Below, piece by piece: positions 25,091 through 33,185 of a stretch of 64,000 nt of DNA. This stretch comes from Rhizobium sp. BK650. GTDB taxonomy: Bacteria; Pseudomonadota; Alphaproteobacteria; Rhizobiales; Rhizobiaceae. Below the pieces are notes generated by a model, which was not told where the DNA came from, did not search any database, and worked only from the letters and a program-made list of their open reading frames with translations. The stretch is from NCBI RefSeq assembly GCF_014195325.1, contig NZ_JACIBK010000007.1:62001-126000 (forward strand), in the 5' to 3' direction. The first letter of the stretch is position 1, and every line of letters begins with the position of its first letter. Position numbers and translations under genes: made by a program.

Positions 25091-25381
25091 TGGTGCGGAC
25101 GGCGGGGGTCGAACCCGCATGGCCAAGGCCGAGGGATTTTCTTACCAGCTACGGCTTTCGCCGCCGCCGCAAGGGCGTTTGTGGTCTGGACTATACCTTC
25201 ACCCTAGCTTCCGCCTTAGGTGCTGCCCGTCTAGTCTCTACACCTTCCTCTAGCGAGGCTTGGCTCGGGATTGCCATCTGACAGGTTTCCCCGATTTTGA
25301 GCAGTTCTACAGCCAGCGTTTCCACTGGTGCACTCAATTTTGCTTTAAGTCCCTTGTGTCTACCGATTCCACCACGTCCGC
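25091..25381 (-). tRNA. tRNA-Leu(UAA), split by a group I intron
   Basis: Exon 1 is 25347-25381 and exon 2 is 25091-25140, including encoded CCA. The acceptor arms GCGGACG and CGTCCGC pair fully, the D arm is GTGGAATCGGTAGACAC, and the T arm is GCGGGTTCGACCCCCGC. Joined, the anticodon stem is AGGGA/TCCCT with loop CTTAAAA, giving anticodon UAA. The split is after U34 (CTT | AAAA), the position used by tRNA-Leu introns of cyanobacteria and plastids. The mature length is 85 nt, normal for a long-variable-arm leucine tRNA. Confidence 0.96.
25141..25346 (-). other. Group I intron (IC3-like), 206 nt, inside tRNA-Leu(UAA)
   Basis: The intron begins AAAGCAAAATTGAG after exon U and ends in G (GCTGGTAAG). 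Group I core pieces appear in order: ATCGGGGAAACC and GGCAATCCCGAGCCAAGCC (P4-P6 side), GGAAGGTGTAGAGACTAGAC then GGG (P3/P7 side), and ATAGTCCAGACCACAAA (near P9). These closely track the cyanobacterial tRNA-Leu intron. It has no ORF and should be self-splicing. Its size is near that of the compact Azoarcus tRNA-Ile intron. Confidence 0.93.
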
Positions 25382-25455
25382 TTAAGCCATCCCTGCTAGC
25401 AAAGCGAAGCGGTCTTCTCAACCGATATTCACGTGGCTGGGGCGCAATTCCGTTT

Positions 25456-25557
25456 CTAAGTTGTGACCTGCCATATCCTCCAGAGATCAACCGTCTGACG
25501 ACAGACCTCGATGAAGTCGGCAACCTGATCGATCCTCAGTAACTCGCGAGACGGCAT
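25456..25557 (-). other. Possible excisionase-like HTH fragment beside tRNA-Leu
   Basis: The stretch 25382-25809 holds no full gene. A minus-strand frame reads MPSRELLRIDQVADFIEVCR, then QTVDLWR and stops soon after. LLRIDQVADFIEVCRQTVDLWR resembles the HTH of MerR/AlpA-like excisionases (LLR-x2-VA-x3-GVSRQTxxRW). There is no good ribosome site and it is only 33 codons. It may be a relic of the element that left the integrase remnant, or chance. Confidence 0.25.
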
Positions 25558-25809
25558 TGGTATCGCCGCCTCGATCCGTTCAACTGGCTCGACGACTTCC
25601 TACATTCATGAAGCCTCCCATTGGTGCCGAATCCCAACGTTGTAGCTCAACCTGCCTTCGAACCGGTCGCTCGCAGCATCTTTATTAACCCGTTCGAATG
25701 TGCTTGTATAAAGTGAATAAACCATAGGCAGCGCTTGTCTGTGGCCTGAACGGTCCAAAAAATCTAGGCACTGCGGTGGAGTAAGTATTGTCTTAGTGGG
25801 AGTAAGGCG

Positions 25810-25941
25810 ATGGTTTACGACTGGGATGGAGCAAGGACACGGCGCATCAGACTTTTTAAAATGAGCGCCCTCTTGCTATTGGGAACGGTGGCCGCAGCGG
25901 TGCCGCTCTTCGTCTGGGCCTTGCAACTGCGCGGGCTTTAG
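25810..25941 (+). CDS. Small single-span membrane protein, 43 aa
   Basis: MVYDWDGARTRRIRLFK is a basic cytoplasmic start, followed by one hydrophobic helix (MSALLLLGTVAAAVPLFVWA) and the tail LQLRGL. A strong ribosome site (GGGAGTAAGG) stands 5 bases before the ATG. The (A/V)YDWDG-x-RTRR opening recalls small conserved membrane peptides of rhizobia, as far as I remember. The positive-inside rule puts the N terminus in the cytosol. Its function is unknown. It converges on the VanZ-family gene, 15 bases away. Confidence 0.7.
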   Translation: MVYDWDGARTRRIRLFKMSALLLLGTVAAAVPLFVWALQLRGL

Positions 25942-25956
25942 TTTTCCGATCCACTG

Positions 25957-26331
25957 TTAGCGTCCGGCAAGTCCCGTTGCGGCCGTTGCCGCTTTCACTT
26001 CACGCCATTTGTTGAAGACCCATCCGATGACCAGGCCGACTGCTGCACCTGCTGCCTTGACGCCTGCATCGTGAAGGCGCGCGTGCCGCGTCGGCGACAG
26101 GTACTGCAGATATTCGATCGCGAACGCGCCAACGATCAGCAGCACGGCAACCGATTTCCATTGTCTCGGATAGGCAAGAGCAAAAGCCAGTCCCGCCGCC
26201 AAGTAAGCCGCGGCACGGTCGAAGTCCGGTGTTTCGATCGTGTGGGGCCGCAATTCGATCGGCGAAACGGTGATGAACAGGATGAAGGCGAGAAGAAACC
26301 ACGCCAGCAGCTTTGTGATCTTGGGTGTCAT
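25957..26331 (-). CDS. VanZ-family membrane protein
   Basis: This is a 124-residue integral membrane protein with about four short spans: LLAWFLLAFILFITVSPIEL, AAAYLAAGLAFALAY, SVAVLLIVGAFAIEYLQYL and AAGAAVGLVIGWVF. The layout ITVSPIELRP ... DFDRAAAYLAAG ... IEYLQYLSPTRHARLHDAGV matches the VanZ-like family, in which a conserved (I/L)E-x2-Q ... D-x3-N/K motif sits in the last loops. The role is unclear in Gram-negative bacteria; teicoplanin resistance is known only for the founding VanZ. It is a single gene, convergent with a small plus-strand membrane gene. Confidence 0.8.
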   Translation of the reverse strand: MTPKITKLLAWFLLAFILFITVSPIELRPHTIETPDFDRAAAYLAAGLAFALAYPRQWKSVAVLLIVGAFAIEYLQYLSPTRHARLHDAGVKAAGAAVGLVIGWVFNKWREVKAATAATGLAGR

Positions 26332-26526
26332 CTTGCCGTCATATTAGCAATTGTTGCTTGATATCAAGTTAAAAGCCGTCCACGTGATCAGGATCTTGAG
26401 CGCGATCGGAAGACGCGCTTAAGAAACGCTTTCATCGAGCGAACCGCAAATGGTCCAAACGGGCTTCTTTCCGCCGACAGCCTGTGTCATAGCGGCGTCT
26501 CGATTTTTGAAAATGGACGAACGCCC

Positions 26527-27777
26527 GTGACAAGACACGATGTCGAAGGCGCCGAAGAGGCAATGCGCAGCCTTTTCCCCGCCACGCCGCTGCAGCTCAA
26601 TGATCACCTTTCCGCCCGCTATGGCGCCGATATCTGGCTGAAGCGCGAGGATCTTTCGCCGGTACGATCCTATAAGATCCGCGGAGCGTTCAATTTCTTC
26701 CGCAAGGCGATCGCCGAGGGAGCAGGCGGCAAAACCTTCGTCTGCGCATCGGCTGGCAATCACGCGCAGGGCTTTGCCTTCATCTGCCGCCATTTCGGCG
26801 TGCCGGGCGTCGTTTTCATGCCGGTCACCACGCCGCAGCAGAAGATCGACAAGACCCGCATGTTCGGCGCCGGTTTCATCACCATCGAACTTATCGGCGA
26901 TTTCTTCGATCAGTGCTATCAGGCCGCCCGCGATCATGTGGATGCGATCGGCGGTGTCATGGTGCCACCCTTCGACCATGCCGATATCATCGAGGGGCAG
27001 GCAACGGTTGCCGCCGAAATCATGCAGCAGCTTCCCGAGGGCACGGTGCCGGACATGGTCGTTCTGCCAGTTGGCGGCGGCGGCCTTGCTGCCGGCATCA
27101 CCGGTTTCCTCGACAGTATTGTTCCGAAGTCCGGTTTCGTCTTTGCCGAACCTGCAGGCGCACCGAGCCTGCGTCGCAGCCTTGAAGCGGGGCAGGTGGT
27201 GACATTGTCAAAAGTCGACAATTTTGTCGACGGCGCAGCGGTCGCCCGCATTGGTGACCTGAATTTCGCGGCGTTGAAGGATTTTTCGGTCGAACAGGTC
27301 AGGCTGATGCCGGAAAATGCGATCTGCGTCACCATTCAGGAGATGCTGAATGTTGAAGGTGTCGTGCTGGAACCGGCCGGCGCGCTGTCGCTGACGGCGA
27401 TCGCCGCCATGGATCGCGAAGCCATCAAGGGCAAGACGATCGTTGCCGTCGTCTCCGGCGGCAATTTCGATTTCGAGCGCCTGCCCGATGTCAAGGAACG
27501 CGCCATGCGCTACGCCGGTTTAAAAAAATACTTCATCCTGCGTCTTGCCCAGCGCCCCGGCGCGCTGCGCGATTTCCTCAATCTTCTCGGCCCGCATGAC
27601 GACATTGCCCGCTTCGAATATCTCAAGAAATCGGCGCGCAATTTCGGTTCGATCCTGATCGGCATCGAGACGACGGCTCCGGAGAATTTCGCGACGCTGG
27701 TCGCCAATTTCGAGAATGCGGGTATGGGCTTCGAGGACATCACCGAAAATGAGATCCTCGCAAATCTGATCATTTGA
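26527..27777 (+). CDS. ilvA: Threonine ammonia-lyase
   Basis: This 416-residue PLP enzyme deaminates threonine to 2-oxobutyrate, the first step of isoleucine synthesis. KREDLSPVRSYKIRGAFNFF carries the PLP lysine (SYKIRGA), CASAGNHAQGFA is the asparagine loop, and LPVGGGGLAAGI is the phosphate-binding glycine loop. The last 80 residues (KKYFILRLAQRPGALRDFLN) are an ACT-like regulatory domain, so isoleucine feedback is likely. The length fits the shorter one-ACT form. The GTG at 26527 is used; an ATG 36 bases on is an alternative. A HlyU-type gene follows after 36 bases. Confidence 0.93.
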   Translation: MTRHDVEGAEEAMRSLFPATPLQLNDHLSARYGADIWLKREDLSPVRSYKIRGAFNFFRKAIAEGAGGKTFVCASAGNHAQGFAFICRHFGVPGVVFMPVTTPQQKIDKTRMFGAGFITIELIGDFFDQCYQAARDHVDAIGGVMVPPFDHADIIEGQATVAAEIMQQLPEGTVPDMVVLPVGGGGLAAGITGFLDSIVPKSGFVFAEPAGAPSLRRSLEAGQVVTLSKVDNFVDGAAVARIGDLNFAALKDFSVEQVRLMPENAICVTIQEMLNVEGVVLEPAGALSLTAIAAMDREAIKGKTIVAVVSGGNFDFERLPDVKERAMRYAGLKKYFILRLAQRPGALRDFLNLLGPHDDIARFEYLKKSARNFGSILIGIETTAPENFATLVANFENAGMGFEDITENEILANLII

Positions 27778-27813
27778 CTTTGCGTAAACGGCACTGCGTG
27801 CTAAAGGCGGATC

Positions 27814-28143
27814 ATGGCTTCGTTCCTCTCAAATATTCTTTCGGTCTTCTCCGGGGGAAGCAAATCTTCCGGTGAGGCGGCCGCAGGTCCTTCCGGCGAG
27901 CCTCAGCTTTACGGTGATTGCACCATTTATGCCGAGCCGCAGAAGGAAGGCGGCCAGTATCGTTTGGCTGGCCGCATCGAAAAGAAAGTTGGAGAGGATG
28001 TCTTGGTGCGCAAGTTCATTCGTGCCGACCTCTTCTCTTCGTCCGATGACGCGATCGAATGCACGGTACGCAAAGCACAGCAGATCATCGATCAGCACGG
28101 CCCCGGACTTTTCAGTGATGGCGAGAAGCTTCGGCAGGTCTGA
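27814..28143 (+). CDS. HlyU-family protein
   Basis: This is a 109-residue protein. After a Ser/Gly-rich start (MASFLSNILSVFSGGSKSSG), residues 30-105 (YGDCTIYAEPQKEGGQYRLA, then EDVLVRKFIRADLFSS and QQIIDQHG) match the HlyU family. HlyU was named for a Vibrio haemolysin activator, but this alphaproteobacterial branch has a different, small beta-rich domain whose job is not established. It lies 36 bases after ilvA on the same strand, so cotranscription is possible, with no evident functional link. Confidence 0.78.
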   Translation: MASFLSNILSVFSGGSKSSGEAAAGPSGEPQLYGDCTIYAEPQKEGGQYRLAGRIEKKVGEDVLVRKFIRADLFSSSDDAIECTVRKAQQIIDQHGPGLFSDGEKLRQV

Positions 28144-28385
28144 GCGCCTGTTAGCCGAGCAAGCTCTGGTGAAGCTTATATTTCTCGTTGTTTTTCAAAA
28201 CTATGACGGCATATCCGTGGCGGAAACTGCTCAGTTGCTCACATAATCTTAAAAGATTGTGGTGAAGGTGGCGCCTGTAGCTTTTGCAGGGCATCGCTTG
28301 TGTTTGAGCTTTCCGGACGATTGACCAGAAGATCCACCGAGGAGGCTATAGCCTTTCCGCGCGGTCCTGCTGTTGGCCGAGGGCG

Positions 28386-29657
28386 GTGATGGAGTTCTTC
28401 AACACGGGGCTCTTCATTGTCGAGGCTGTCGGCTATTTCCTGCTGATGGTCAGCCTCCTGCATTTTCGCCAGCGTCTTGGATTGGGCGTTTTCCTGACTG
28501 CGCTCGGCGTTATGCATTTTATGGAGACCTACTTGGCAGCGGTCTTCTATGTTTCCCTGCCTTTCGGTAATGTCTCGCCGGGGTCTTCGATTTTCTTTTC
28601 CGGCAAGCTGATGATGATCCTCATGCTCTATCTGCAGGAGGATGCGGCGACCGTTCGCCAGCCGATTTACGGTCTGTTTCTTGGCAATCTTCTGACCGTT
28701 GCCATCGCCTGGGTGCTGCAGTTTCACCAGCCGCTGGAATTGACGTCCGGCCGCCCCCCCGATGTCAATTTCCTAAAGGACATCGGCTGGCTGATGGTCT
28801 GGGGAACGGCAATCCTCTATCTCGACTCGCTTGGCATCATCCTGCTTTACGAGAAGCTCGGAGATTTCATGCGCCGGCGTGTGGTGCTGCGCTTCATGAT
28901 TTCAGGCCTTGTACTTCTGACGTTCGATCAGATCTGCTTCTTCGGCGGCCTGCATTATTTTCTGGGCGTTCCAATAGACGTCTTCTGGGCGGGCTGGAAA
29001 GCGAAGATGCTGGCGGCCTGCCTCTATTCTTTGATGTTTGCAATCTACGAATACCATGTCCGTCGGCACGGCCTTGCCGCCTCAGCCCGCTCGATCGGCG
29101 ATCTCTTCGGCGATCTGACATTCCGGGAGCGCTACAACGATCTTTTGGAGCGAACCGGCCGCGATATGCTGACCGGCGTCTATGATCGCAGCCGAATGGA
29201 ACTCGAGGCGCCGGTAATGGTGCAAGAGGCGCTTCGGCAGGGTCAATATGCGACGATCCTCATCATCGATGTCGACCATTTCAAAGACGTCAATGACGGC
29301 TTCGGCCATCTTCAAGGAGACGAAATTCTGAGGGTCATTGCCAGCAGGCTTGAAACGACACTCCGCTCCAGTGATCGTATCTTCCGCTTCGGCGGCGAGG
29401 AATTCGTCGCTGTTTGTCCCGGCACAAGCCATGAGGAAGCACTGTTGCTTGCCGAACGTCTGCGCTGGACGATCGCAACTAGCGTGACGACCCCAGACGA
29501 TACGCCGGTCTCTGTGAGCATAGGTGTCGCCACCGCCGACGAAGATGGCACGAGCCTAACAACCGTGCTGACGGTCGCAGATGGCCGCCTCTACGAGGCA
29601 AAGAAGAACGGCCGCAACTGTGTCGTCGGCCGCTCCGAAGTGGTCAGGATCAGCTAG
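28386..29657 (+). CDS. Membrane diguanylate cyclase (GGDEF)
   Basis: This is a 423-residue protein with about seven N-terminal membrane spans (for example FIVEAVGYFLLMVSLLHF, LLTVAIAWVLQF, LLTFDQICFFGGLHYFLGV). A linker is followed by a GGDEF domain from about residue 255. The active loop is FRFGGEEFVAVCPG (GGEEF, competent). Upstream, IIDVDHFKDVNDGFGHLQGD is the metal/GTP segment. No RxxD inhibitory site is seen four residues before GGEEF (it reads SSDRIFRF), so feedback control may be absent. It makes cyclic di-GMP at the inner membrane. The start is GTG 28386 or ATG 28389; the sequence does not decide. Confidence 0.9.
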   Translation: MMEFFNTGLFIVEAVGYFLLMVSLLHFRQRLGLGVFLTALGVMHFMETYLAAVFYVSLPFGNVSPGSSIFFSGKLMMILMLYLQEDAATVRQPIYGLFLGNLLTVAIAWVLQFHQPLELTSGRPPDVNFLKDIGWLMVWGTAILYLDSLGIILLYEKLGDFMRRRVVLRFMISGLVLLTFDQICFFGGLHYFLGVPIDVFWAGWKAKMLAACLYSLMFAIYEYHVRRHGLAASARSIGDLFGDLTFRERYNDLLERTGRDMLTGVYDRSRMELEAPVMVQEALRQGQYATILIIDVDHFKDVNDGFGHLQGDEILRVIASRLETTLRSSDRIFRFGGEEFVAVCPGTSHEEALLLAERLRWTIATSVTTPDDTPVSVSIGVATADEDGTSLTTVLTVADGRLYEAKKNGRNCVVGRSEVVRIS

Positions 29658-29752
29658 CAATTCCAGGAAAAGTGAGACCGATTTTCTGCCGCGAATTACG
29701 AAAACAATAAGATAGAGCGCTTCCGCCGATACCGCTCAGGCGGAAGCGCTCT
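29657..29752. repeat. Rhizobial interspersed repeat with 14-bp hairpin
   Basis: The sequence AATTCCAGGAAAAGTGAGACC, then TTTTCTGCCGCGAATTACG and AACAATAAGATAGAGCG, resembles a repeat I recall from many Rhizobium intergenic regions. It ends in a perfect hairpin, AGAGCGCTTCCGCC (29714-29727) with GGCGGAAGCGCTCT (29739-29752) and an 11-base loop. There is no T tract, but the fold could still stop or stabilise transcripts between these convergent genes. Only one copy was seen in this window. Confidence 0.55.
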
Positions 29753-29764
29753 AGCCCAATCAGC

Positions 29765-30541
29765 TCAGGCGGCGCGGAAGATCTTGGCGCCGGAGGGCGC
29801 GCTTGTCATGCCGCCATCGACAGTGATCTCGATCCCGGTGACATTGCTGGAATCGTCGGAGGCGAGATAAAGCGCAGCCTTTGCAATCTCGTCCGCTTCA
29901 CTCATGCGGCCGAGCGCACTCATGTTCCCGAGCCTTTCTTCGAGCGCTGCCAGCGCGTCTTCCGTCTGCGCATAGGGCGACCAGATCGGCGTGCGCGTGC
30001 CGCCGGGTGTCACCTGATTGACGCGGATGCCGCGCGGCGCAAGCTCGGAGGCGAGGTTACGGGTCATCGAACGCACGGCGCCCTTTGTCGCGGCATAGGC
30101 CGACCAGCCCGGCGCACCGAGAACGGCGTGGACGGAGCCATTCAGGATGATGGAAGCTCCGTCGTTCAGATGTGGCAGCGCGGATTGGACCGTGAAGAAG
30201 ACGGAGGTCAGGTTGGTGCTGATGATCTTCTCGAACTGTTCCAGCGAGGTCTGGCCAAGCGGCGTGGCACCGCCGATGCCGGCATTGGCAAAGACGATAT
30301 CGAATTTACCGACTGTCGAAGCTGCCTCGGCGAAGACCTTCTCCGCAGCCGCAACGTCGGTGAGGTCGATCTTCAGCGCCAGCACATCCCCGCCAAGCGC
30401 TTTCTTGGCCGCTGCGAGCGTTTCTGGGTTGCGGCCGGTGATGATGACTTTGGCGCCTTCGGCAACGAAGACCTTGGCGGTGGCAAGCCCGATGCCGCTG
30501 TTGCCGCCGGTAATGAGTGCGACTTTGTTCTTGAGACGCAT
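29765..30541 (-). CDS. SDR-family oxidoreductase
   Basis: This 258-residue short-chain dehydrogenase has TGGNSGIG at residues 11-18 as the dinucleotide loop and ITGRNPE at the end of beta-2. NAGIGG is near 88 and the Ser/Tyr/Lys triad is in SAYAATKGAVRSM near 150. The Arg after ITG suggests preference for NADP, though this is not certain. It is divergent from a TetR regulator with a palindrome between, the usual layout for a gene controlled by its neighbour's repressor. Substrate unknown; possibly detoxification of a carbonyl compound. Confidence 0.9.
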   Translation of the reverse strand: MRLKNKVALITGGNSGIGLATAKVFVAEGAKVIITGRNPETLAAAKKALGGDVLALKIDLTDVAAAEKVFAEAASTVGKFDIVFANAGIGGATPLGQTSLEQFEKIISTNLTSVFFTVQSALPHLNDGASIILNGSVHAVLGAPGWSAYAATKGAVRSMTRNLASELAPRGIRVNQVTPGGTRTPIWSPYAQTEDALAALEERLGNMSALGRMSEADEIAKAALYLASDDSSNVTGIEITVDGGMTSAPSGAKIFRAA

Positions 30542-30574
30542 GGGAATGGCTCCTATTGGAAAATACCTCGATCT

Positions 30575-30614
30575 GGATTATGGTCGATATCTAGAAGGAT
30601 TATGACCATAATCC
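30575..30614. promoter_or_regulatory. TetR-type operator between SDR and regulator genes
   Basis: GGATTATGACCATAATCC at 30597-30614 is an almost perfect 18-base palindrome. Its left arm is repeated as GGATTATGGTC at 30575-30585, 22 bases away (two helical turns), with a degenerate right arm. This fits two TetR dimers bound side by side over divergent promoters. Confidence 0.65.
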
Positions 30615-30647
30615 ATATAAGTCAAGTCCGCATGTCGGGAGATTCCA

Positions 30648-31226
30648 ATGGGCCATTCGCAACTGGAAAAACAGAAGACGCACGACAGGATCGTCGAGAT
30701 CGCGTCCAGGCGCCTGCGGGAGAGGGGGCTTGAGGGTATCGGCGTTGCTGATCTGATGAAGGAGGCCGGGCTGACAGTCGGCGGCTTCTACAAGCATTTT
30801 GCGTCACGTGATGAGATGGTGGCAGAAGCCATGAAGCTGGCTTTCGGATCCTGGGAAGCAGCGGTGCGTTCGCGGGGCAAGGAGCCGGCAGACATTTCGA
30901 TCGCGGAATATTCCGCCAGCTATCTGAGCGATGTTCATCGTGATGACGTAAGCGGCGGCTGCCCTTTTGCTGCGCTGACGGCCGATCTCGCTCGCAGCGA
31001 CGAGAAATGCCGGTCGCTTGCGACCGATCAGCTAAAGACGAATCTGGAAAACATGACAGACCGTATGAGCACGGCCGACGAGGCTGAGGCGCGCCGCAAG
31101 GCAATCATCGTCTCGTGCCTGATGACTGGCGCGCTCGGCCTTGCGCGTATCGCGGACGATGAAAAACTCTCCGACGAAATTCTAGAAACGGCCCGCTCTT
31201 TCGTCAATGATTTCTCGGCAAAATGA
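30648..31226 (+). CDS. TetR/AcrR-family transcriptional repressor
   Basis: This is a 192-residue regulator. The N-terminal HTH reads THDRIVEIASRRLRERGLEG, then GVADLMKEAGLTVGGFYKHF, a typical TetR DNA-binding domain ending in YKHF. The C-terminal ligand domain has GGCPFAALTADLA, a motif common in the rhizobial group that controls SDR or alkene-reductase genes. It probably represses the divergent SDR gene and itself through the palindrome at 30575-30614. Its inducer is unknown. It converges on azoR across a hairpin. Confidence 0.92.
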   Translation: MGHSQLEKQKTHDRIVEIASRRLRERGLEGIGVADLMKEAGLTVGGFYKHFASRDEMVAEAMKLAFGSWEAAVRSRGKEPADISIAEYSASYLSDVHRDDVSGGCPFAALTADLARSDEKCRSLATDQLKTNLENMTDRMSTADEAEARRKAIIVSCLMTGALGLARIADDEKLSDEILETARSFVNDFSAK

Positions 31227-31227
31227 A

Positions 31228-31249
31228 AGGGCCGGCTTGCGCCGGCCCT
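31228..31249. terminator. Hairpin between convergent TetR and azoR genes
   Basis: AGGGCCGGC (31228-31236) pairs perfectly with GCCGGCCCT (31241-31249) around a TTGC loop. It sits between two stop codons and may end both transcripts. The T tract is weak on either side. Confidence 0.6.
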
Positions 31250-31273
31250 CGAGTGGAACTTTGAATTTGCAGG

Positions 31274-31888
31274 TCAGGCAGCGAGAGCAAGCTCGTCGAC
31301 GCGCGACTTTGCGGCGCCGATAGCCTTTTCTGCAGCTTCCGGGCCGAAAGCGAGGCCTTCGACATAGATGGTCTCAATGTCGGTAATGCCGAGGAAGCCG
31401 AGAACTGACTTCAGGTAGGGGACCGCATGATTCATGCCGGCAGCCGGACCCTGGGAATACACGCCGCCCGAAGCAAGGACGACATAGACCTTCTTGCCGG
31501 TGGCGAGGCCGACCGGGCCGCTTTCGGTATACTTGAAGGTCAGGCCGGCGCGGGCCACATTATCGATCCAGGTCTTCAGCGAGGAATAGATGTTGAAATT
31601 GATAAGGCCGGTGCCGATGACGATGCTGTCGGCTGCGAGCAGTTCATTGACCAACTCGTCAGACGTTTTTACGGCAGCAGCTTCCTGAGCCGTGCGGGCT
31701 TCCGGCGGCTTGCGGATAGCGGCCGTGAATAGGTCGTCGATGTGCGGAAGCGGGTTGGCGGCGAGATCGCGGCGAACGACAACACTACCGGGGTTCTGAG
31801 CCTTGAGCTTGTCGGCGAGTTCAACAGCAATCGACGTGGAAAGCGACTCGGAACGCGGGCTGGACGTCAAAAGAAGGATGGATGACAT
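31274..31888 (-). CDS. azoR: FMN-dependent NADH azoreductase
   Basis: This 204-residue flavodoxin-like FMN enzyme reduces quinones and azo bonds with NADH in the cytosol. The start MSSILLLTSSPRSESLS is the FMN loop, INFNIYSSLKTWIDNVARAG is the classic AzoR segment (family: PMYNFxxPxxLKxWxD), and VLASGGVYSQGPAAGMNHAV binds flavin. The length fits the family. The ATG at 31888 fits the family N terminus; a longer in-frame extension upstream lacks support. It is divergent from a LysR gene, probably its activator, with an AT palindrome in the spacer. Confidence 0.93.
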   Translation of the reverse strand: MSSILLLTSSPRSESLSTSIAVELADKLKAQNPGSVVVRRDLAANPLPHIDDLFTAAIRKPPEARTAQEAAAVKTSDELVNELLAADSIVIGTGLINFNIYSSLKTWIDNVARAGLTFKYTESGPVGLATGKKVYVVLASGGVYSQGPAAGMNHAVPYLKSVLGFLGITDIETIYVEGLAFGPEAAEKAIGAAKSRVDELALAA

Positions 31889-31990
31889 GGTTGAATTTCC
31901 TCTCGAAATGAGTTTCAGCGGCGGTTGGGAGCGGCAAACCGCTGTGTTCGAGAGAAGAGATAAGGCTGGCCTGCTATCGAAAAAACTGGG

Positions 31991-32010
31991 ATAATGTGGA
32001 TGAAAATTAT
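31991..32010. promoter_or_regulatory. Candidate LysR site between azoR and its regulator
   Basis: ATAAT at 31991-31995 and ATTAT at 32006-32010 form an interrupted AT-rich palindrome (10-base spacer). It lies 16 bases before the LysR ATG and about 100 bases from the azoR start. Position and form fit an autoregulatory LysR site. Confidence 0.45.
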
Positions 32011-32025
32011 CGATGGATTGGATGG

Positions 32026-32997
32026 ATGATGCTTCCCAACCCGACACTGGATCAATTGCAGGTTTTTCTGACGGTCGCAGAAACCGGCAGCTTTTCGGCA
32101 GCATCGCGTGTGCTGAACCGCGCGCAGTCGGTCATCAGCTATACGATCGCCAATCTGGAAGCCCAGCTTGAAGTGCCGCTCTTCGAGCGGTCCGGCGCTC
32201 GCCAACCGAAACTGACGGATGCCGGCAAGGCGATGCTCGAGGATGCCCGCCGGCTGATGGCTGACCTCGAAGTCATGCGCGCCCGCGTGAAGAGCATGAA
32301 GCAGGGACTGGAGGCGGAGCTTTCCCTGGCTATCAGCGTCATGGTGCCCGCCACTGCCGTCATGATGGTGTTGCGCGAATTTCGCGAGAAATTTCCCGGC
32401 GTTGCGCTCAATCTCAATGTCGGCGAACTCGGCATGGTCATGGACATGGTGATGAACGCCAAGGCTGATATCGGGGTTGGCGGGGCGCTTGTGAGGCAGG
32501 ACGATTCGCTTGTAGCCGAAAAGATCGGCTACTCGTTCATGGTGCCTGTGGTCGCGCCCGATCATCCGCTGGCGAGCATCGGCCGGCCGCTGACGCTCGC
32601 CGATGTGCGCGAAGAGATCCAGCTTGTGGTTTCGGATGCTTCAGGCCTGACCAAAGGGCGGGATTTCAACGTCCTGTCTTACCGGACATGGCGCGTCAGC
32701 GACATAGCGACCAAACATCAGCTCATCAAGGGCGGTCTCGGCTGGGGCGGCCTGCCGGTTTCGGTCGTCGGGGACGACATCATGAACGGCAACCTTGTGG
32801 CCATCAAGCTGGAGGCCTACGAGCAGGGAGAATATCCGATCTACGCCATGCGCAAGGCAGCCAACCCGCCGGGCCCAGCCGGTCAGTGGCTGATCGAGGC
32901 TTTCCGCCGCCAGCTCTCCATCTGTCCGAGCCACGGCGAAATGATCGAGATGCTCGGCATTGACGGACTGCACGCTATTCCGGAAGCTGCCGAATAG
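32026..32997 (+). CDS. LysR-family transcriptional regulator
   Basis: This 323-residue regulator has an N-terminal winged HTH, PTLDQLQVFLTVAETGSFSA then ASRVLNRAQSVISYTIANLE. A periplasmic-binding-like effector domain follows from about residue 95 (ELSLAISVMVPATAVMMVLR). ATG 32026 (MMLPNP) is preferred over the GTG at 31996, which would put ten odd residues before the HTH and overlap the palindrome. It is divergent from azoR, the likely target. The effector may be a quinone or aromatic compound; this is inference. Confidence 0.92.
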   Translation: MMLPNPTLDQLQVFLTVAETGSFSAASRVLNRAQSVISYTIANLEAQLEVPLFERSGARQPKLTDAGKAMLEDARRLMADLEVMRARVKSMKQGLEAELSLAISVMVPATAVMMVLREFREKFPGVALNLNVGELGMVMDMVMNAKADIGVGGALVRQDDSLVAEKIGYSFMVPVVAPDHPLASIGRPLTLADVREEIQLVVSDASGLTKGRDFNVLSYRTWRVSDIATKHQLIKGGLGWGGLPVSVVGDDIMNGNLVAIKLEAYEQGEYPIYAMRKAANPPGPAGQWLIEAFRRQLSICPSHGEMIEMLGIDGLHAIPEAAE

Positions 32998-33185
32998 CCG
33001 CAAGGTTGACGGATTTCCGGCCTTTGCTATAACGGCGTCACGGTCTGCAGTTCACCGAGGCGTCGCCGTCCCGCAAGGGAAGCTAAACCTGCTCGAAGAA
33101 GATCATCAGCACTTGTCCTGTGCCGAAGTCGAAAGCCGGCGACCACCGACACCTTTTCGAGGGAACGGCGCGTTGAGGATAAGAC

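Noticed and set aside
25191..25523. 110-codon minus-strand ORF across the tRNA-Leu gene
   Set aside because: It reads through the tRNA exon and group I intron; the RNA gene explains the sequence fully.
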